Positions 31,010-40,555 of a DNA stretch of 64,000 bases are shown here, in pieces. The translations under genes and the position numbers were made by a program. Source of the stretch: Aeromicrobium wangtongii (GTDB lineage: Bacteria; Actinomycetota; Actinomycetes; Propionibacteriales; Nocardioidaceae). The stretch spans positions 1 through 64,000 of the forward strand of contig NZ_CP102173.1 in the NCBI RefSeq assembly GCF_024584515.1, in the 5' to 3' direction. A model generated the notes under the pieces. It had not been told where the DNA came from. It made no database searches and worked only from the letters and a program-made list of their open reading frames with translations. The first letter of the stretch is position 1, and every line of letters starts with the position of its first letter.

Positions 31010-31843
31010 GTGAACCTCCCGGCGGAGGCCTATCGCTGCTACCGCCACCCGGACCGTGAGGCCTACATCAGCTGTCAGCGGTGTGGGCGGCTGATCTGTC
31101 CGGAGTGCATGCGTGAGGCCTCCGTCGGCTTCCAGTGCCCGAGCTGCATCGCCGAAGGTGCCAAGACCGTCCGTCAGCCCAGGACGATCGCCGGCGGTGC
31201 GGTCTCGGGCACTGCCGGACGGGTGTCGATGATCCTCATCGCCATCAACGTCGCGGCCTATGTCGCGCAGGTGGCCACCGGCAACCGCAGCGGCGAGATC
31301 TACCAGCAGGGTGCCCTGGTGGGATATTTCGTCGCCGACGGTGACTACTGGCGGCTGATCACGTCGGCGTTCCTGCACGGCAGCCTGCTGCACCTGCTGT
31401 TCAACATGTACGCGCTGTACCTGTTCGGACCCTTCGTCGAGGAGGCGCTCGGCAGGGTGCGGTTCATCGCGGCCTATCTGACCGCGGCGGTCGCCGGATC
31501 GGTCACGGCCTACGTGCTGGCCGGGCCCTTGGTGGTGACGATCGGCGCGTCCGGCGCGGTGTTCGGGCTGTTCGCCATGGCCCTGTTGTTCCTGCTGCGG
31601 GCCAAGCAGGACGTGCGGACGCTGCTCGTGCTGCTGGGCATCAACGCCTTCATCAGCGTCGCAGGGGCCAACATCAGCTGGCAGGGCCACCTGGGCGGAT
31701 TCGTCGCCGGAGCCGTGCTGGGCGCCGCGTTCGCCTACGCGCCGCGCGATCGCAGGACGCTCGTCCAGGTCGCGGTGTTCGCGGCGCTGTGGATCGTCAT
31801 GATCGTGGCGATCGTGGCGCGCTCGTCCGAGCTGCTGCCCTGA
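31010..31843 (+). CDS. Rhomboid-family intramembrane serine protease with N-terminal zinc motif
   Basis: A 277-residue membrane protease. The N-terminus has a B-box-like cysteine cluster (CYRHPDREAYISCQRCGR, CPECMREA, CPSC). Six or seven membrane helices follow. The catalytic Ser is in GASGAVFG near residue 180 and the catalytic His in WQGHLGG near 225; the HGSLLHLLFNMYALY helix is typical. The GTG start is three bases after ppiA. Substrates are unknown. Confidence 0.92.
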   Translation: MNLPAEAYRCYRHPDREAYISCQRCGRLICPECMREASVGFQCPSCIAEGAKTVRQPRTIAGGAVSGTAGRVSMILIAINVAAYVAQVATGNRSGEIYQQGALVGYFVADGDYWRLITSAFLHGSLLHLLFNMYALYLFGPFVEEALGRVRFIAAYLTAAVAGSVTAYVLAGPLVVTIGASGAVFGLFAMALLFLLRAKQDVRTLLVLLGINAFISVAGANISWQGHLGGFVAGAVLGAAFAYAPRDRRTLVQVAVFAALWIVMIVAIVARSSELLP

Positions 31844-31854
31844 CCCCAACCGTG

Positions 31855-31881
31855 TCCACAGGGGTGTGTACACAATTGTGG
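31855..31881. repeat. oriC-like palindromic element, copy C
   Basis: Read on the minus strand it has the same layout as copies A and B: CCACA, TGTGTACAC, and TGTGGA, here with two extra bases. A perfect DnaA box TGTGGACAA lies next to it at 31889-31897 and GTGTCCACA at 31852-31860. It fills the gap between the convergent rhomboid and crgA genes. Confidence 0.55.
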
Positions 31882-31928
31882 AAACCGGTGTGGACAACTA
31901 CACCGCTGTCATTCGGGTGTGGCGTGGG

Positions 31929-32174
31929 TCACTCCCACTTCATCGCGAAGCCGAACGCGGCCACGATGAAGCCCATGCCGATGACCAGGTTCCAGTTGCC
32001 CAGGTCGGAGTACCACTGCAGGAACGACGGGTAGTCGATGTCCTGGCCGTTGAGCACGTAGAACACCACGATCCAGATCAGGCCGATGATCGCCGACGTG
32101 ACCATCGCGGGTCCGGCCCAGCGATTGCCGATCTTCTGGGCCTGGGGGCCCTTGGGGGTCTTGTCTCGCGCCAC
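31929..32174 (-). CDS. crgA: Cell division protein CrgA
   Basis: An 81-residue inner-membrane protein with two helices (ITAIIGLIWIVVFYVLNG-like and NWNLVIGMGFIVAAFGFAMKW). It matches the CrgA family, which interacts with FtsZ, FtsQ, FtsI and other divisome parts in actinobacteria. GTG at 32174 has GGAG five bases before it. It is divergent from a DUF881 gene; TAGGCT/TAGCCT around 32226-32233 may hold back-to-back promoters. Confidence 0.92.
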   Translation of the reverse strand: MARDKTPKGPQAQKIGNRWAGPAMVTSAIIGLIWIVVFYVLNGQDIDYPSFLQWYSDLGNWNLVIGMGFIVAAFGFAMKWE

Positions 32175-32263
32175 GACGTCTCCGGTGGGTTGCTGCGGCA
32201 GGGCCGCATCGGTAGGTGCTCTCGGCTAGCCTAGTCGGCGTCCGGGGGCGGAGGGAGTGCGGC

Positions 32264-32992
32264 ATGGCGAAGCGTGGCGCTCACGCGCGCCAGCACTGGC
32301 CCTTGGCCGTGCTGGCCGTCTTCGCGACGACTGGATTCTTGTTCGTCACCTCGTCCATCAGCTCCGGCGGCAACGACCTACGACCGGCCGGCGGCGACCT
32401 CGCCTCCCTGGTGCGTGCACGGTCAGAACGCATCGAGGTCAGGCGCGATGAGGCGCAGACGTTGCGTGAGGAGATCGACCGGCTCTCGTCCAGCGTCTCG
32501 GGCACCGATCTCGACGCCCTGCGCAAACGGGTCAAGGCCCTCGAGCCGGCGACCGGGCTGACCCCGGTGCGTGGTCCGGGGGTGCGGGTGACGCTGACCG
32601 ACGCCCCCCGCGACGGCGACGACCCGGACATCGACCCCAACCTGCTGGTCGTGCACCAGCAGGACATCCAGGCCTACGTCAACGCGCTGTGGGCCGGCGG
32701 GGCCGAGGCGATCTCGCTGCAGGGCCAGCGGCTCATCGCCACGACCGGCATCACGTGTGTGGGCAACACCGTCGTCCTGGACGGCGTCCCGTACTCCCCG
32801 CCGTACGTCATCGAGGCGATCGGTGACACCTCCGGCATGTTCAGCGCGATGAACCGCTCCCCCGAGACGGCCAGCTACGCCGACTACGCGCGCACGTACG
32901 ACCTGGGTCTGCAGATCCAGGAGCTCGACCTGGTGACCGTGAAGGCGTACGCGAACCCGATCGACCTGCGGCACGCTCGCCTCACGCGCTGA
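32264..32992 (+). CDS. DUF881 family membrane-anchored protein
   Basis: A 242-residue protein with one N-terminal membrane helix (WPLAVLAVFATTGFLFVTSS), a coiled-coil (about 45-95) and the DUF881 domain (GPGVRVTLTDAP, LLVVHQQDIQAYVNALWAGGAEAISLQGQR). The family is found near crgA and the pknB cluster and its function is not established. ATG at 32264 follows GGAGGGAG. Confidence 0.88.
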   Translation: MAKRGAHARQHWPLAVLAVFATTGFLFVTSSISSGGNDLRPAGGDLASLVRARSERIEVRRDEAQTLREEIDRLSSSVSGTDLDALRKRVKALEPATGLTPVRGPGVRVTLTDAPRDGDDPDIDPNLLVVHQQDIQAYVNALWAGGAEAISLQGQRLIATTGITCVGNTVVLDGVPYSPPYVIEAIGDTSGMFSAMNRSPETASYADYARTYDLGLQIQELDLVTVKAYANPIDLRHARLTR

Positions 32993-33009
32993 GCGGGCCG
33001 CAGGACGGC

Positions 33010-34785
33010 CTACTGGCCGTCGCCGTCAGGCGTTGACGGGTCCGTCGGTGTCGTCGGCGGCGTCGGTGTCGTCGGGGTGTTCTGCGTGTCCGACCGGGTC
33101 GAGACGATCAGCTGGATCGCCGAGCCCATCGGCACCTGCTGGCCGCTCGACGGCGACTGACGGGTCACCCGGCCGGCCTCCTCGCCGGCATTCGGGTCCT
33201 CGGTGATCCGGTACTTCAGGCCGAGATCGTCCAGGGTCCGGCGTGCGTCGTCGATGTTCTGGCCCACGAGGTCGGGAACCGTCACCTGGCCGCGCGACAC
33301 GAACAGCTTGACCGTCGAGCCGACCGGGACGGCCGTGCCGCCGGGAGGATCGGTGTTGACGACCTGGTCGCGGGGCAGGCTGCTGTCCTGCATCTCCTTC
33401 TGCGGCTGCAGGCCGAGCCCTCGCAAGAGCTCCTTGGCGCGGTCGTAGGAGAATCCGGTCAGGCTGGGGACCTCGACCTGCTCCGGCCCCTTGCTGGTGA
33501 CCAGGTTGACCGTGGAGCCCTTGTCAACGGTGTCGCCGGCGACGGGGTCGGTCTCGATGACATCGCCCTCATCCACCTCCGAGCTGGCCTGCTCGGTGAT
33601 GTCGCCGACGACGAGGCCCTCCCGCTCGAGGGCGCGCGTGGCGACGTCGACGCTGCGGCCCGCGACATCGGGAACCGTCACCTGGGCGACCGGATCCGGA
33701 TCGGAGTCGAAGGCTCCGGTGAACCACAGGACGCCGGCGATCGCGGCGATCAGGACCAGTGCCACCGCGCCGATGGCCCACCACTTGCCGGAGCCGTCGG
33801 GCTCGTCCTCGGGATCGGGCAGCGCACTGCCTCGGCTGCCGACCGTCGTGGCTGCCGCGGCCGGTGCGACCGCCGTGGCGCCCGGCACGACCGCGGTCGC
33901 CGAGGTCGGGGCGTCGACGGGCATGCCGGCCAGGACGCGCTCGATGTCCTTGCGCATGTCAGCAGCGCTCTCGTACCGGTCCTCGACCCGCTTGGCCAGG
34001 GCCTTGGCCACGATGTGGTCGATGTCCTGGCTGACGTCGGGGTTGAGCTGCGACGGAGGTCGGGCCTCCTCGCGGACGTGCTGGTAGGCGACCGACACCG
34101 GGCTGTCACCGACGAACGGCGGCCGGCCGGTCAGCAGCTCGTACAGCAGGCAGCCGGTGGAGTAGATGTCGCTGCGGGCGTCCACGGTCTCCCCGCGAGC
34201 CTGCTCGGGCGACAGGTACTGCGCCGTGCCGATCACGGCGGCGGTCTGCGTCATCGCCGAGGAGGTGTCGGCGATCGCGCGGGCGATGCCGAAGTCCATG
34301 ACCTTGACCTGGCCCGAGGGCGTCAGCATGACGTTGGCGGGCTTGATGTCGCGGTGGATGATGCCTGAGCGGTGGCTGTAGTCCAGGGCGGACAGGATGT
34401 CGGCCGTGATGGACAGGGCCCGCTCGGGCAGGATCTTGCGGCCGTTCTCGGCGCCGCGCAAGATGTCGCGCAGCGTCTGGCCCTCGACGTACTCCATCAC
34501 GATGTACGGGACGTGGCTGCCGTGCTTGTCGATCGACTCGCCGGTGTCGTAGACCGCCACGATCGAGGGGTGGTTGAGCGCTGCGGACGACTGGGCCTCG
34601 CGGCGGAATCGCGCCTGGAAGGTGTCGTCTGCCGCCAGGTCGCCGCGCAGCTGCTTGATCGCCACGGTGCGACCCAGGCGCAGATCACGACCCACCCGCA
34701 CATCGGCCATCCCGCCACGACCCAGCAGTCCGCCGAGCTCGTAGCGGTCGCCGAGGCGGATCGTCTCGTCGCCGGATTCGGTCAT
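33010..34785 (-). CDS. pknB: Ser/Thr protein kinase PknB with PASTA domains
   Basis: A 591-residue transmembrane kinase controlling cell-wall synthesis and division. The kinase domain has LLGRGGMADV, invariant Lys in AIKQL, HRDIKPANVML, DFGIARA and the TAQYLSPEQARG activation segment. One membrane helix lies near residue 340. Three PASTA domains (about 365-570) probably bind muropeptides or lipid II. A Thr/Pro-rich tail ends the protein. ATG at 34785 has GGGAG upstream. It is the last gene of its operon; no separate pknA is present. Confidence 0.95.
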   Translation of the reverse strand: MTESGDETIRLGDRYELGGLLGRGGMADVRVGRDLRLGRTVAIKQLRGDLAADDTFQARFRREAQSSAALNHPSIVAVYDTGESIDKHGSHVPYIVMEYVEGQTLRDILRGAENGRKILPERALSITADILSALDYSHRSGIIHRDIKPANVMLTPSGQVKVMDFGIARAIADTSSAMTQTAAVIGTAQYLSPEQARGETVDARSDIYSTGCLLYELLTGRPPFVGDSPVSVAYQHVREEARPPSQLNPDVSQDIDHIVAKALAKRVEDRYESAADMRKDIERVLAGMPVDAPTSATAVVPGATAVAPAAAATTVGSRGSALPDPEDEPDGSGKWWAIGAVALVLIAAIAGVLWFTGAFDSDPDPVAQVTVPDVAGRSVDVATRALEREGLVVGDITEQASSEVDEGDVIETDPVAGDTVDKGSTVNLVTSKGPEQVEVPSLTGFSYDRAKELLRGLGLQPQKEMQDSSLPRDQVVNTDPPGGTAVPVGSTVKLFVSRGQVTVPDLVGQNIDDARRTLDDLGLKYRITEDPNAGEEAGRVTRQSPSSGQQVPMGSAIQLIVSTRSDTQNTPTTPTPPTTPTDPSTPDGDGQ

Positions 34786-34840
34786 GGTGTCAGTCTCCCA
34801 AGTGATGGCGTGCAAGTTGTCATGCGTCGAATGGATGTCG

Positions 34841-36313
34841 TCATTTGCCGATCACGGCCTCCATCACGGACTTGGCGATGGGGCCGGCCAGGCGTCCGCC
34901 GGCGATCTCCGAGCGGGCCGTGTCGCTGGACTCGACCAGCACGGCGACCGCGACCTCGTTGTCGCCGTCCTTGGCGTACGAGACGAACCAGGCGTAGGGC
35001 GGGCGGTCCTTCGTGGACTGGGCGGTGCCGGTCTTGGCACCGACCTCGACGCCGGGGATCTGTGCGGAGGTCGCGGTTCCGGACGTGACGGTGCTGACCA
35101 TCATGTCCCGCAGCTTGCGTGCGGTGGTCGAGCTGACCGCCTCGCTGAGCAGCTTCGGCTCGGGCTTGTCCAGCACCCGCAGATTGGGCGCGCGGACGGT
35201 GTCGACGACGTACGGCTTCATGACGTCGCCGTCGTTGGCGATGCCGGCCGCGACCATGGCCATCTGCAGCGGGGTCGCGGCGACGTCGTACTGGCCGATG
35301 CCGCTCTGGCCGAGCTGCGGCGGCTCGAGCTTGGTGTCGGGCGCCGTGAAGCGGCTGGCACTCGCGGGCAGCTTGTCGATCGGATCGGTGCCGAAGCCGA
35401 ACTTGGCGGCCTGCTCGGCCAGCTTGTCCTGCCCGATCTTCAGCGCGAGGCCGCCGAAGGCGACGTTGCACGACACGTTCATCGCCCGCTCCAGCGTGAT
35501 CGTGTTGCCGCCGCAGTTGCCGCCGTTCTCGTTGGGCAGGGTGTACCCGTAGCCCGGGAACTTCAGCGTCGTGCCGGCCTTGACCTTGTCGTCGATGTCG
35601 GTCACGACGCCGTTCTCGAGGGCTGCCGCGGCGGTGATGAGCTTGAACGTCGAGCCGGGCGGCAGGATCTGCTGCGCCGCGCGGTTGTCCATCGGCTTGT
35701 CGGGATCGGTGGTCAGCTCCTTCCAGGCCTTCTGGACCTCGTCGAAGTCGTGGCTGGCCAACCGGTTGGGGTTGTACGAGGGCTGGCTCACCATCGCCAG
35801 GACGGCGCCCGTCCGCGGGTCGATCGCCGCGACGGCGCCCTTGGTGTCGTCGCCGAGCCGCTCGAGGCCCTCGGCGGCCGCCTTCTGGGCGAGCGGGTCG
35901 ATCGTGAGCTCGACGCTGCCGCCCTTGGGCTGCTTGTTCGAGATCAGGTCGACGACCCGGTTGACGAACAACCGGTCATCACTGCCGGACAGGACGTCGT
36001 TCTCCGAGCTCTCGATGCCGGACCGTCCGTAGATGTAGGAGAAGTAGCCCGTCAGCGGGGCGTACAGGTCCTTCTCGGGATACAGCCGCTGGTACTTGTA
36101 CTCGTCCTTGACCTTGACGCTCTCGGCGACGGCCTTGCCGTCGACCAGGATCGAGCCGCGGTCGCGGGAGAACTGCTCGTTGATGACGCGCTTGTTGCCG
36201 TTCTTGCTGTTGAGCTCGTCGGCCTGGACGAACTGGACGTAGTTGGCGTTGAGCAGCAGGAGCATGAACAGGGCCAGGCAGGCCACGGCGATGTTGCGGA
36301 TGGGGCGGTTCAC
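34841..36313 (-). CDS. pbpA: Penicillin-binding protein PbpA (class B transpeptidase)
   Basis: A 490-residue peptidoglycan transpeptidase with one N-terminal membrane helix. The active-site motifs are SxxK in PGSTFKL near residue 220, SCN in VSCNVAFGG near 280, and KTGTA near 424. The ATG overlaps the rodA stop by four bases. It works with the RodA glycosyltransferase in the same operon. Confidence 0.95.
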   Translation of the reverse strand: MNRPIRNIAVACLALFMLLLLNANYVQFVQADELNSKNGNKRVINEQFSRDRGSILVDGKAVAESVKVKDEYKYQRLYPEKDLYAPLTGYFSYIYGRSGIESSENDVLSGSDDRLFVNRVVDLISNKQPKGGSVELTIDPLAQKAAAEGLERLGDDTKGAVAAIDPRTGAVLAMVSQPSYNPNRLASHDFDEVQKAWKELTTDPDKPMDNRAAQQILPPGSTFKLITAAAALENGVVTDIDDKVKAGTTLKFPGYGYTLPNENGGNCGGNTITLERAMNVSCNVAFGGLALKIGQDKLAEQAAKFGFGTDPIDKLPASASRFTAPDTKLEPPQLGQSGIGQYDVAATPLQMAMVAAGIANDGDVMKPYVVDTVRAPNLRVLDKPEPKLLSEAVSSTTARKLRDMMVSTVTSGTATSAQIPGVEVGAKTGTAQSTKDRPPYAWFVSYAKDGDNEVAVAVLVESSDTARSEIAGGRLAGPIAKSVMEAVIGK

Positions 36314-37683
36314 GAGATCTTCACCACCTGGGTCTCCTCGTCGCTGGCAAAGGTCGACACCTCGGGCGCAGGACGCCGCGTCTGGTCGCTGATGCGCAGC
36401 AGCAGGCCGATGATGGCCCAGTTCATGACGACCGACGACCCGCCCTGCGCCATGAACGGCGTCGTGAGACCGGTCAGCGGGATCAGCCGGGTCACGCCGC
36501 CCACGACGACGAACACCTGCAGGGCGAACGAGAACGCGAGGCCCGCGGCCAGCAGCTTGCCGAAGGCGTCACGGCAGGTCAGCGCGATGCGCAGGCCGCG
36601 CTCGACGATGAGGGCGTAGATCACCAGGATCGCCATGAGGCCGGTCAGCCCCAGCTCCTCGCCCATCGACGCGGCGATGAAGTCCGAGAACGAGTACGGC
36701 GTCAGCTGTGGGCTGCCCTGGCCGAGTCCCTGGCCGAGGATGCCGCCGTGGGCCAGCCCGAACAGGCCGTTGATGACCTGGCCGTTGCGGTCCGGGTCTG
36801 CGAACGGGTCCAGCCAGGCCTCGAAGCGCACGCGGACGTGGCCGAAGGCGGCGTAGCCGAAGTAGGCGCCCGCCGCGAACAGCACGCCGCCCACGACGAT
36901 CCAGCCGGCACGCTCGGTCGCGACGTACAGCATCACGACGAACAGGCCGAAGAACAACAGGGACGAGCCGAGATCGCGCTGCAGCACCAGGATGCCGACG
37001 CTGACCAGCCAGCACGCCAGGATCGGGCCCAGATCGCGGCCGCGGGGCAGGTCGATGCCCATGACCCGACGGCCGGCGAGCGCCAGGGCGTCCCGCTTGA
37101 CCACCAGGTAGCCGGCGAAGAAGATCGCCAGGCACACCTTGGCGGCCTCGCCGGGCTGGAAGCTGAAGCCCAGGACGACGACCCAGATGCGGGCGCCGTT
37201 GATCGTCTGGCCGATGCCGGGCAGCAGCGGCAGGATCAGCAGCGCGATCGCCGCGGCGCCGAAGGTGTAGGTCAGCGTCTGCAGACGCCGGTGGTCGCGC
37301 ACGATGATGAGGATCGCGGCGAAGGCCACGATGCCCACGGCCGTCCAGACCAGCTGGGAGTTGGCGAACGCCGCGCGGTCGGGGTCGATCTGCTGACGTC
37401 CGAGGTCGAGACGGTAGATCATGGCCAGGCCGAGACCGTTGAGGCAGATGACCAGCGGCAGCAGCACCGGATCGGCGTAGGGGGCGACCCGTCGCACGAT
37501 CAGGTGGGTCGCGACCGCCAGGACGATCAGCGCGCCGCCCAGCTTGTAGGTGTCGGCCGGGATCCGGCCCTCGACACCCAGGCCGACCGAGGCGTACGCA
37601 GCGATGCCGATCAGGACCGCCAGCACGGTCAGGAAGAACTCAGCCCCACGCCGCTTGCGGGGGACCCACACCGGCGACGTCAT
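36310..37683 (-). CDS. rodA: SEDS peptidoglycan glycosyltransferase RodA
   Basis: A 457-residue FtsW/RodA/SpoVE-family polytopic protein with about ten membrane helices. Conserved segments are GSSLLFFGLFVVMLYVA, NGQVINGLFGLAHGGILGQGLGQG and FSDFIAASMGEELGL. It polymerises lipid II with the PbpA partner. ATG at 37683 overlaps the pstP stop (ATGA); an in-frame GTG at 37692 is possible. Confidence 0.95.
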   Translation of the reverse strand: MTSPVWVPRKRRGAEFFLTVLAVLIGIAAYASVGLGVEGRIPADTYKLGGALIVLAVATHLIVRRVAPYADPVLLPLVICLNGLGLAMIYRLDLGRQQIDPDRAAFANSQLVWTAVGIVAFAAILIIVRDHRRLQTLTYTFGAAAIALLILPLLPGIGQTINGARIWVVVLGFSFQPGEAAKVCLAIFFAGYLVVKRDALALAGRRVMGIDLPRGRDLGPILACWLVSVGILVLQRDLGSSLLFFGLFVVMLYVATERAGWIVVGGVLFAAGAYFGYAAFGHVRVRFEAWLDPFADPDRNGQVINGLFGLAHGGILGQGLGQGSPQLTPYSFSDFIAASMGEELGLTGLMAILVIYALIVERGLRIALTCRDAFGKLLAAGLAFSFALQVFVVVGGVTRLIPLTGLTTPFMAQGGSSVVMNWAIIGLLLRISDQTRRPAPEVSTFASDEETQVVKIS

Positions 37684-38966
37684 CGCCGCCACGTCGCGGG
37701 CGTCGCCGTCGAGGGGCTTTCCGCGGGGTCGGGGGTGGGGCCGCTGGGTGCGGGGACGGGGTCAGGGGTCGGAGCCGGCGGCGTGATGACGTCGAGATCC
37801 TTGATGGTCTGGAGGGCATCGGCCTTGCTGGAGGCGGCGATGCCGTCCTCGATCTCGCGCCGCTGGAAGTCGCTCAGCGACGTCAGCTCGATGTCGGTGG
37901 TCTCCTCGACATGGCTCAGCGTGATGCCCGGGATGTCGGCCTGGACACCGCGGAACAGCGCGACCTTGCCGTCGCTGGCCGCCACGTAGTACTGCTTCTG
38001 CGACCACTCGTACGTGAAGAAGCCCGCCGCGCCCAGGATCGCGGCCACCACGACGATGCCTGCGGTCCAGCGCACCCACCGGCGGCGGCTGGGCGGACGC
38101 GGGGCGTACCGCAGCTCCTCGGGGTCGAAGGTCGACGTGTCGCTGCCACTGTCGGCGTTGCCGGTACGCGGACGGGCCTGGCTGGCCGCGGCACCCACGA
38201 GCTGCGGCTGGCCGTCGTGCGAGGACAGGTGCACGTCGGGCTCGGTGCCCTTCTCGACGAACTCCGCGATGACGACCGTGACGTTGTCGACGCCGCCGCC
38301 CTCCAAGGCGAGGCGCACCAGGTCGCTGGCGGCCATGTCGATCGTCTCGGCGCCCAGCGCACGCGCGATGACGCTGTCCTCGACCATGTCCGACAGTCCG
38401 TCGCTGCACAGCAGGTAGCGGTCACCGAGCACCGGCTGGACCCAGCTGAGGTCAGCGTCGTTGTCGTCGCGGCCGAGCATCGCGCGCAGGATCAGCGAAC
38501 GGTGCGGGTGCACGCGGGCCTCGGCCGGCGAGATGCGTCCCTCGTCGATGAGGCTCTGCACGAACGTGTGGTCGGTGCTGATCTGCTGCAGCTCACCATC
38601 GCGCAACCGGTAGACACGGGAGTCGCCGATGTGCGCGAAGGCGAACTTCTCGCCGTCCCACAGCAGGGCGTCCAGGGTCGTGCCCATGCCCTCGACGGAC
38701 GGATCGTCCGCGATGATCTGGGCCAGGCGCTTGTTGGCGTCGTTGACGGCGCGGTCGAGGGCGTCGATCGCGTCGATGTCCAGGTCGCGGTCGAGCTGGC
38801 GGATGACGTGCAGGGTCTCGGACGAGGCGATCTCGCCGGCCGCGGCACCACCCATGCCGTCGGCGACGACCAGCAGGCGGTCGCTGGCGTAGCCGGAGTC
38901 CTCGTTGTCGGCGCGGCGCAGACCGGTGTCGGTCAGGGCGACATAGCGGTAGCTCAGGGCAGTCAT
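37680..38966 (-). CDS. pstP: PP2C-type Ser/Thr phosphatase PstP
   Basis: A 428-residue membrane phosphatase that reverses PknB phosphorylation. Metal-binding motifs are RADNEDSG, VADGMGGAAAG, GDSRVYRLRDG, CSDGLSDMVED and DNVTVVIAEF. One membrane helix follows (about 310-335), then a Pro-rich extracytoplasmic tail. It starts three bases after fhaB ends. Confidence 0.95.
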   Translation of the reverse strand: MTALSYRYVALTDTGLRRADNEDSGYASDRLLVVADGMGGAAAGEIASSETLHVIRQLDRDLDIDAIDALDRAVNDANKRLAQIIADDPSVEGMGTTLDALLWDGEKFAFAHIGDSRVYRLRDGELQQISTDHTFVQSLIDEGRISPAEARVHPHRSLILRAMLGRDDNDADLSWVQPVLGDRYLLCSDGLSDMVEDSVIARALGAETIDMAASDLVRLALEGGGVDNVTVVIAEFVEKGTEPDVHLSSHDGQPQLVGAAASQARPRTGNADSGSDTSTFDPEELRYAPRPPSRRRWVRWTAGIVVVAAILGAAGFFTYEWSQKQYYVAASDGKVALFRGVQADIPGITLSHVEETTDIELTSLSDFQRREIEDGIAASSKADALQTIKDLDVITPPAPTPDPVPAPSGPTPDPAESPSTATPATWRR

Positions 38967-38969
38967 GGG

Positions 38970-39446
38970 CTACTTCTGCAGCTCGACGATGGTCTTGCCC
39001 AGGCGGACCTGGATGCCCAGGCCGATCGGGATCGGCGCGGAGATGCGCTGGCTGCCCAGGTAGGTGCCGTTGGTGGAGCCGAGGTCCTCGACGAACCACT
39101 GCTCGCCGTTGGTCGCGAAGCGCGCGTGCCGGGTGGAGACGTAGTCGTCGTCGAGCCGGATCGCCGCGTCGGTGCCACGTCCCAGCAGGATCGGGCCCTG
39201 GCCCAGCGGCACGCTCTGGCCGGCATTGGGGCCGTCGACGATCTTGAGCGTCGTCGGCACCCCCCTCGGGGCCTTGCGCGGGCTCTTGCGCGGCTTGGGT
39301 GCGGCCTTCTGCTTGGGCGCCCGGGGGGTCGCCGGCGCCTTCGTGCCGAAGATGTCGGATCGGATGACCGACACCGCGGACAGCACGAACAGCCACAGCA
39401 CGGCCAGGAAGCCCAGCTTGATGAGGGTCAACGTGAGCTCGGACAT
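38970..39446 (-). CDS. fhaB: FHA-domain membrane protein FhaB
   Basis: A 158-residue protein with an N-terminal membrane helix, a Lys/Pro-rich linker (about 38-62) and an FHA domain with ILLGRGTDAAI, STRHARF and DLGSTNGTYL, the phosphothreonine-binding signature. FhaB links kinase signalling to division proteins in mycobacteria. The ATG overlaps the fhaA stop by one base. Confidence 0.93.
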   Translation of the reverse strand: MSELTLTLIKLGFLAVLWLFVLSAVSVIRSDIFGTKAPATPRAPKQKAAPKPRKSPRKAPRGVPTTLKIVDGPNAGQSVPLGQGPILLGRGTDAAIRLDDDYVSTRHARFATNGEQWFVEDLGSTNGTYLGSQRISAPIPIGLGIQVRLGKTIVELQK

Positions 39447-40165
39447 CAGCCTGCCTCGGTGACGCGGATGACGACCACGGTGTTGCCGAGCCGGATCTCC
39501 GAGCCGTCGGCGACGACGGCGGTCGAGACGCGGTGCCCGTTGAGCACCACGCCGTTGGTGGAGTCCAGGTCGACGATCGTCACGGTGGTCTGGTCCCCGC
39601 TCTGGTGGATCTTGATCTGGGCGTGCCGGCGCGAGATGCCCGGGTCGTCGATCTTGAGATCGGCCTCGTTGCCGCGGCCGATCACGACACCGGGCGGCTC
39701 GAGCGGGTGCTTCATCCCGTTGACCTCGATCACGACGTTCGAGCTGCGGACGGCCGTCTCGGTCATCCGCTGCCCGACCACCGGGGTGACCGAGGCGGTG
39801 GTCTTGCTGCGCACCCGGAAACGTCCGGTGCTCAGGTCGCCGGCGCGGGTGAACGCGATGTGCAGCTCACCGGCCATCGTGTAGCGCTGCTCGCTGACGT
39901 GCTCGTGCACCAGCGTCGAGAGCTCGTCGGACAGCGTGCTGCTGAACGGGTTGAGCCGCTCGTAGTCAGAGGGTGACAGCTCGACGGTGAAGTCGTTCGG
40001 CACCAGCATCCGCTCGCGCGACAGGATATGGGCGGAGTTGTCGACCTCGCGCTGCAGGGCGGCGGCGATCTCGACCGGCTGCACGGCACTGCGGAACGCT
40101 CGAGCGAATGCGCCGGTGACGGCACCCTCGAGACGTTGTTCGAATCGCTGCAGCACCCCCGCCAT
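39446..40165 (-). CDS. fhaA: FHA-domain protein FhaA with DUF3662
   Basis: A 239-residue protein with the DUF3662 N-terminal domain (LQRFEQRLEGAVTGAFARAF, MLVPNDFTVELSPSDYERL) and a C-terminal FHA domain (GVVIGRGNEADLKI, SRRHAQI, DSTNGVVLNG). First gene of the cell-wall kinase operon. It is shorter than many FhaA proteins because the linker is short. A minus-strand -10 candidate TACGAT lies at 40209-40204. Confidence 0.93.
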   Translation of the reverse strand: MAGVLQRFEQRLEGAVTGAFARAFRSAVQPVEIAAALQREVDNSAHILSRERMLVPNDFTVELSPSDYERLNPFSSTLSDELSTLVHEHVSEQRYTMAGELHIAFTRAGDLSTGRFRVRSKTTASVTPVVGQRMTETAVRSSNVVIEVNGMKHPLEPPGVVIGRGNEADLKIDDPGISRRHAQIKIHQSGDQTTVTIVDLDSTNGVVLNGHRVSTAVVADGSEIRLGNTVVVIRVTEAG

Positions 40166-40279
40166 CAGCTCCCGCCTCTCTCAGTTCGATGTTGTTCCCT
40201 GCGATCGTATCGGGAGTGCTCGAAGAGGCACTCGGTCCGCAGGGGTGGGCGCGCCGAAACCTACCGGACGAGGGCCTGT

Positions 40280-40285
40280 TAGACT
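40280..40285 (+). promoter_or_regulatory. -10 element of tRNA-Leu
   Basis: TAGACT lies 23 bases before the tRNA-Leu 5' end and fits the TANNNT pattern. Confidence 0.5.
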
Positions 40286-40308
40286 CTCGTTCGGTCCTTC
40301 GGGATCAC

Positions 40309-40391
40309 GCGCGAGTGGCGGAATGGTAGACGCGCTGGCTTCAGGTGCCAGTGTCCGCAAGGGCGTGGGGGTTCAAATCCCCCCTCGCGCA
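40309..40391 (+). tRNA. tRNA-Leu (CAG)
   Basis: Acceptor GCGCGAG pairs with CTCGCGC, the anticodon stem CTGGC/GCCAG encloses TTCAGGT (anticodon CAG), and a long variable arm (TGTCCGCAAGGGCGT) marks the type II Leu tRNA. CCA is not encoded. Confidence 0.97.
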
Positions 40392-40398
40392 CAGAACG

Positions 40399-40435
40399 AA
40401 GAAGGGCCGGAACCCCAAGGGTTCCGGCCCTTCTT
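40399..40435 (+). terminator. Intrinsic terminator of tRNA-Leu
   Basis: Arms 40399-40415 and 40419-40435 form a 17-bp stem with a three-base loop (CAA), followed by a T-rich stretch (TTCTTTCTTG). Confidence 0.92.
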
Positions 40436-40555
40436 TCTTGTTCGGCGACGGTGTGCCGACCCCGGCAGTCCCGGCCTGCGGTGCAGGTGGGGAACTGATC
40501 TGCTCCGGGCTGGAACATGTTCCAGCAAGCGGTCAACCGATGACCTCCGCCGCCG

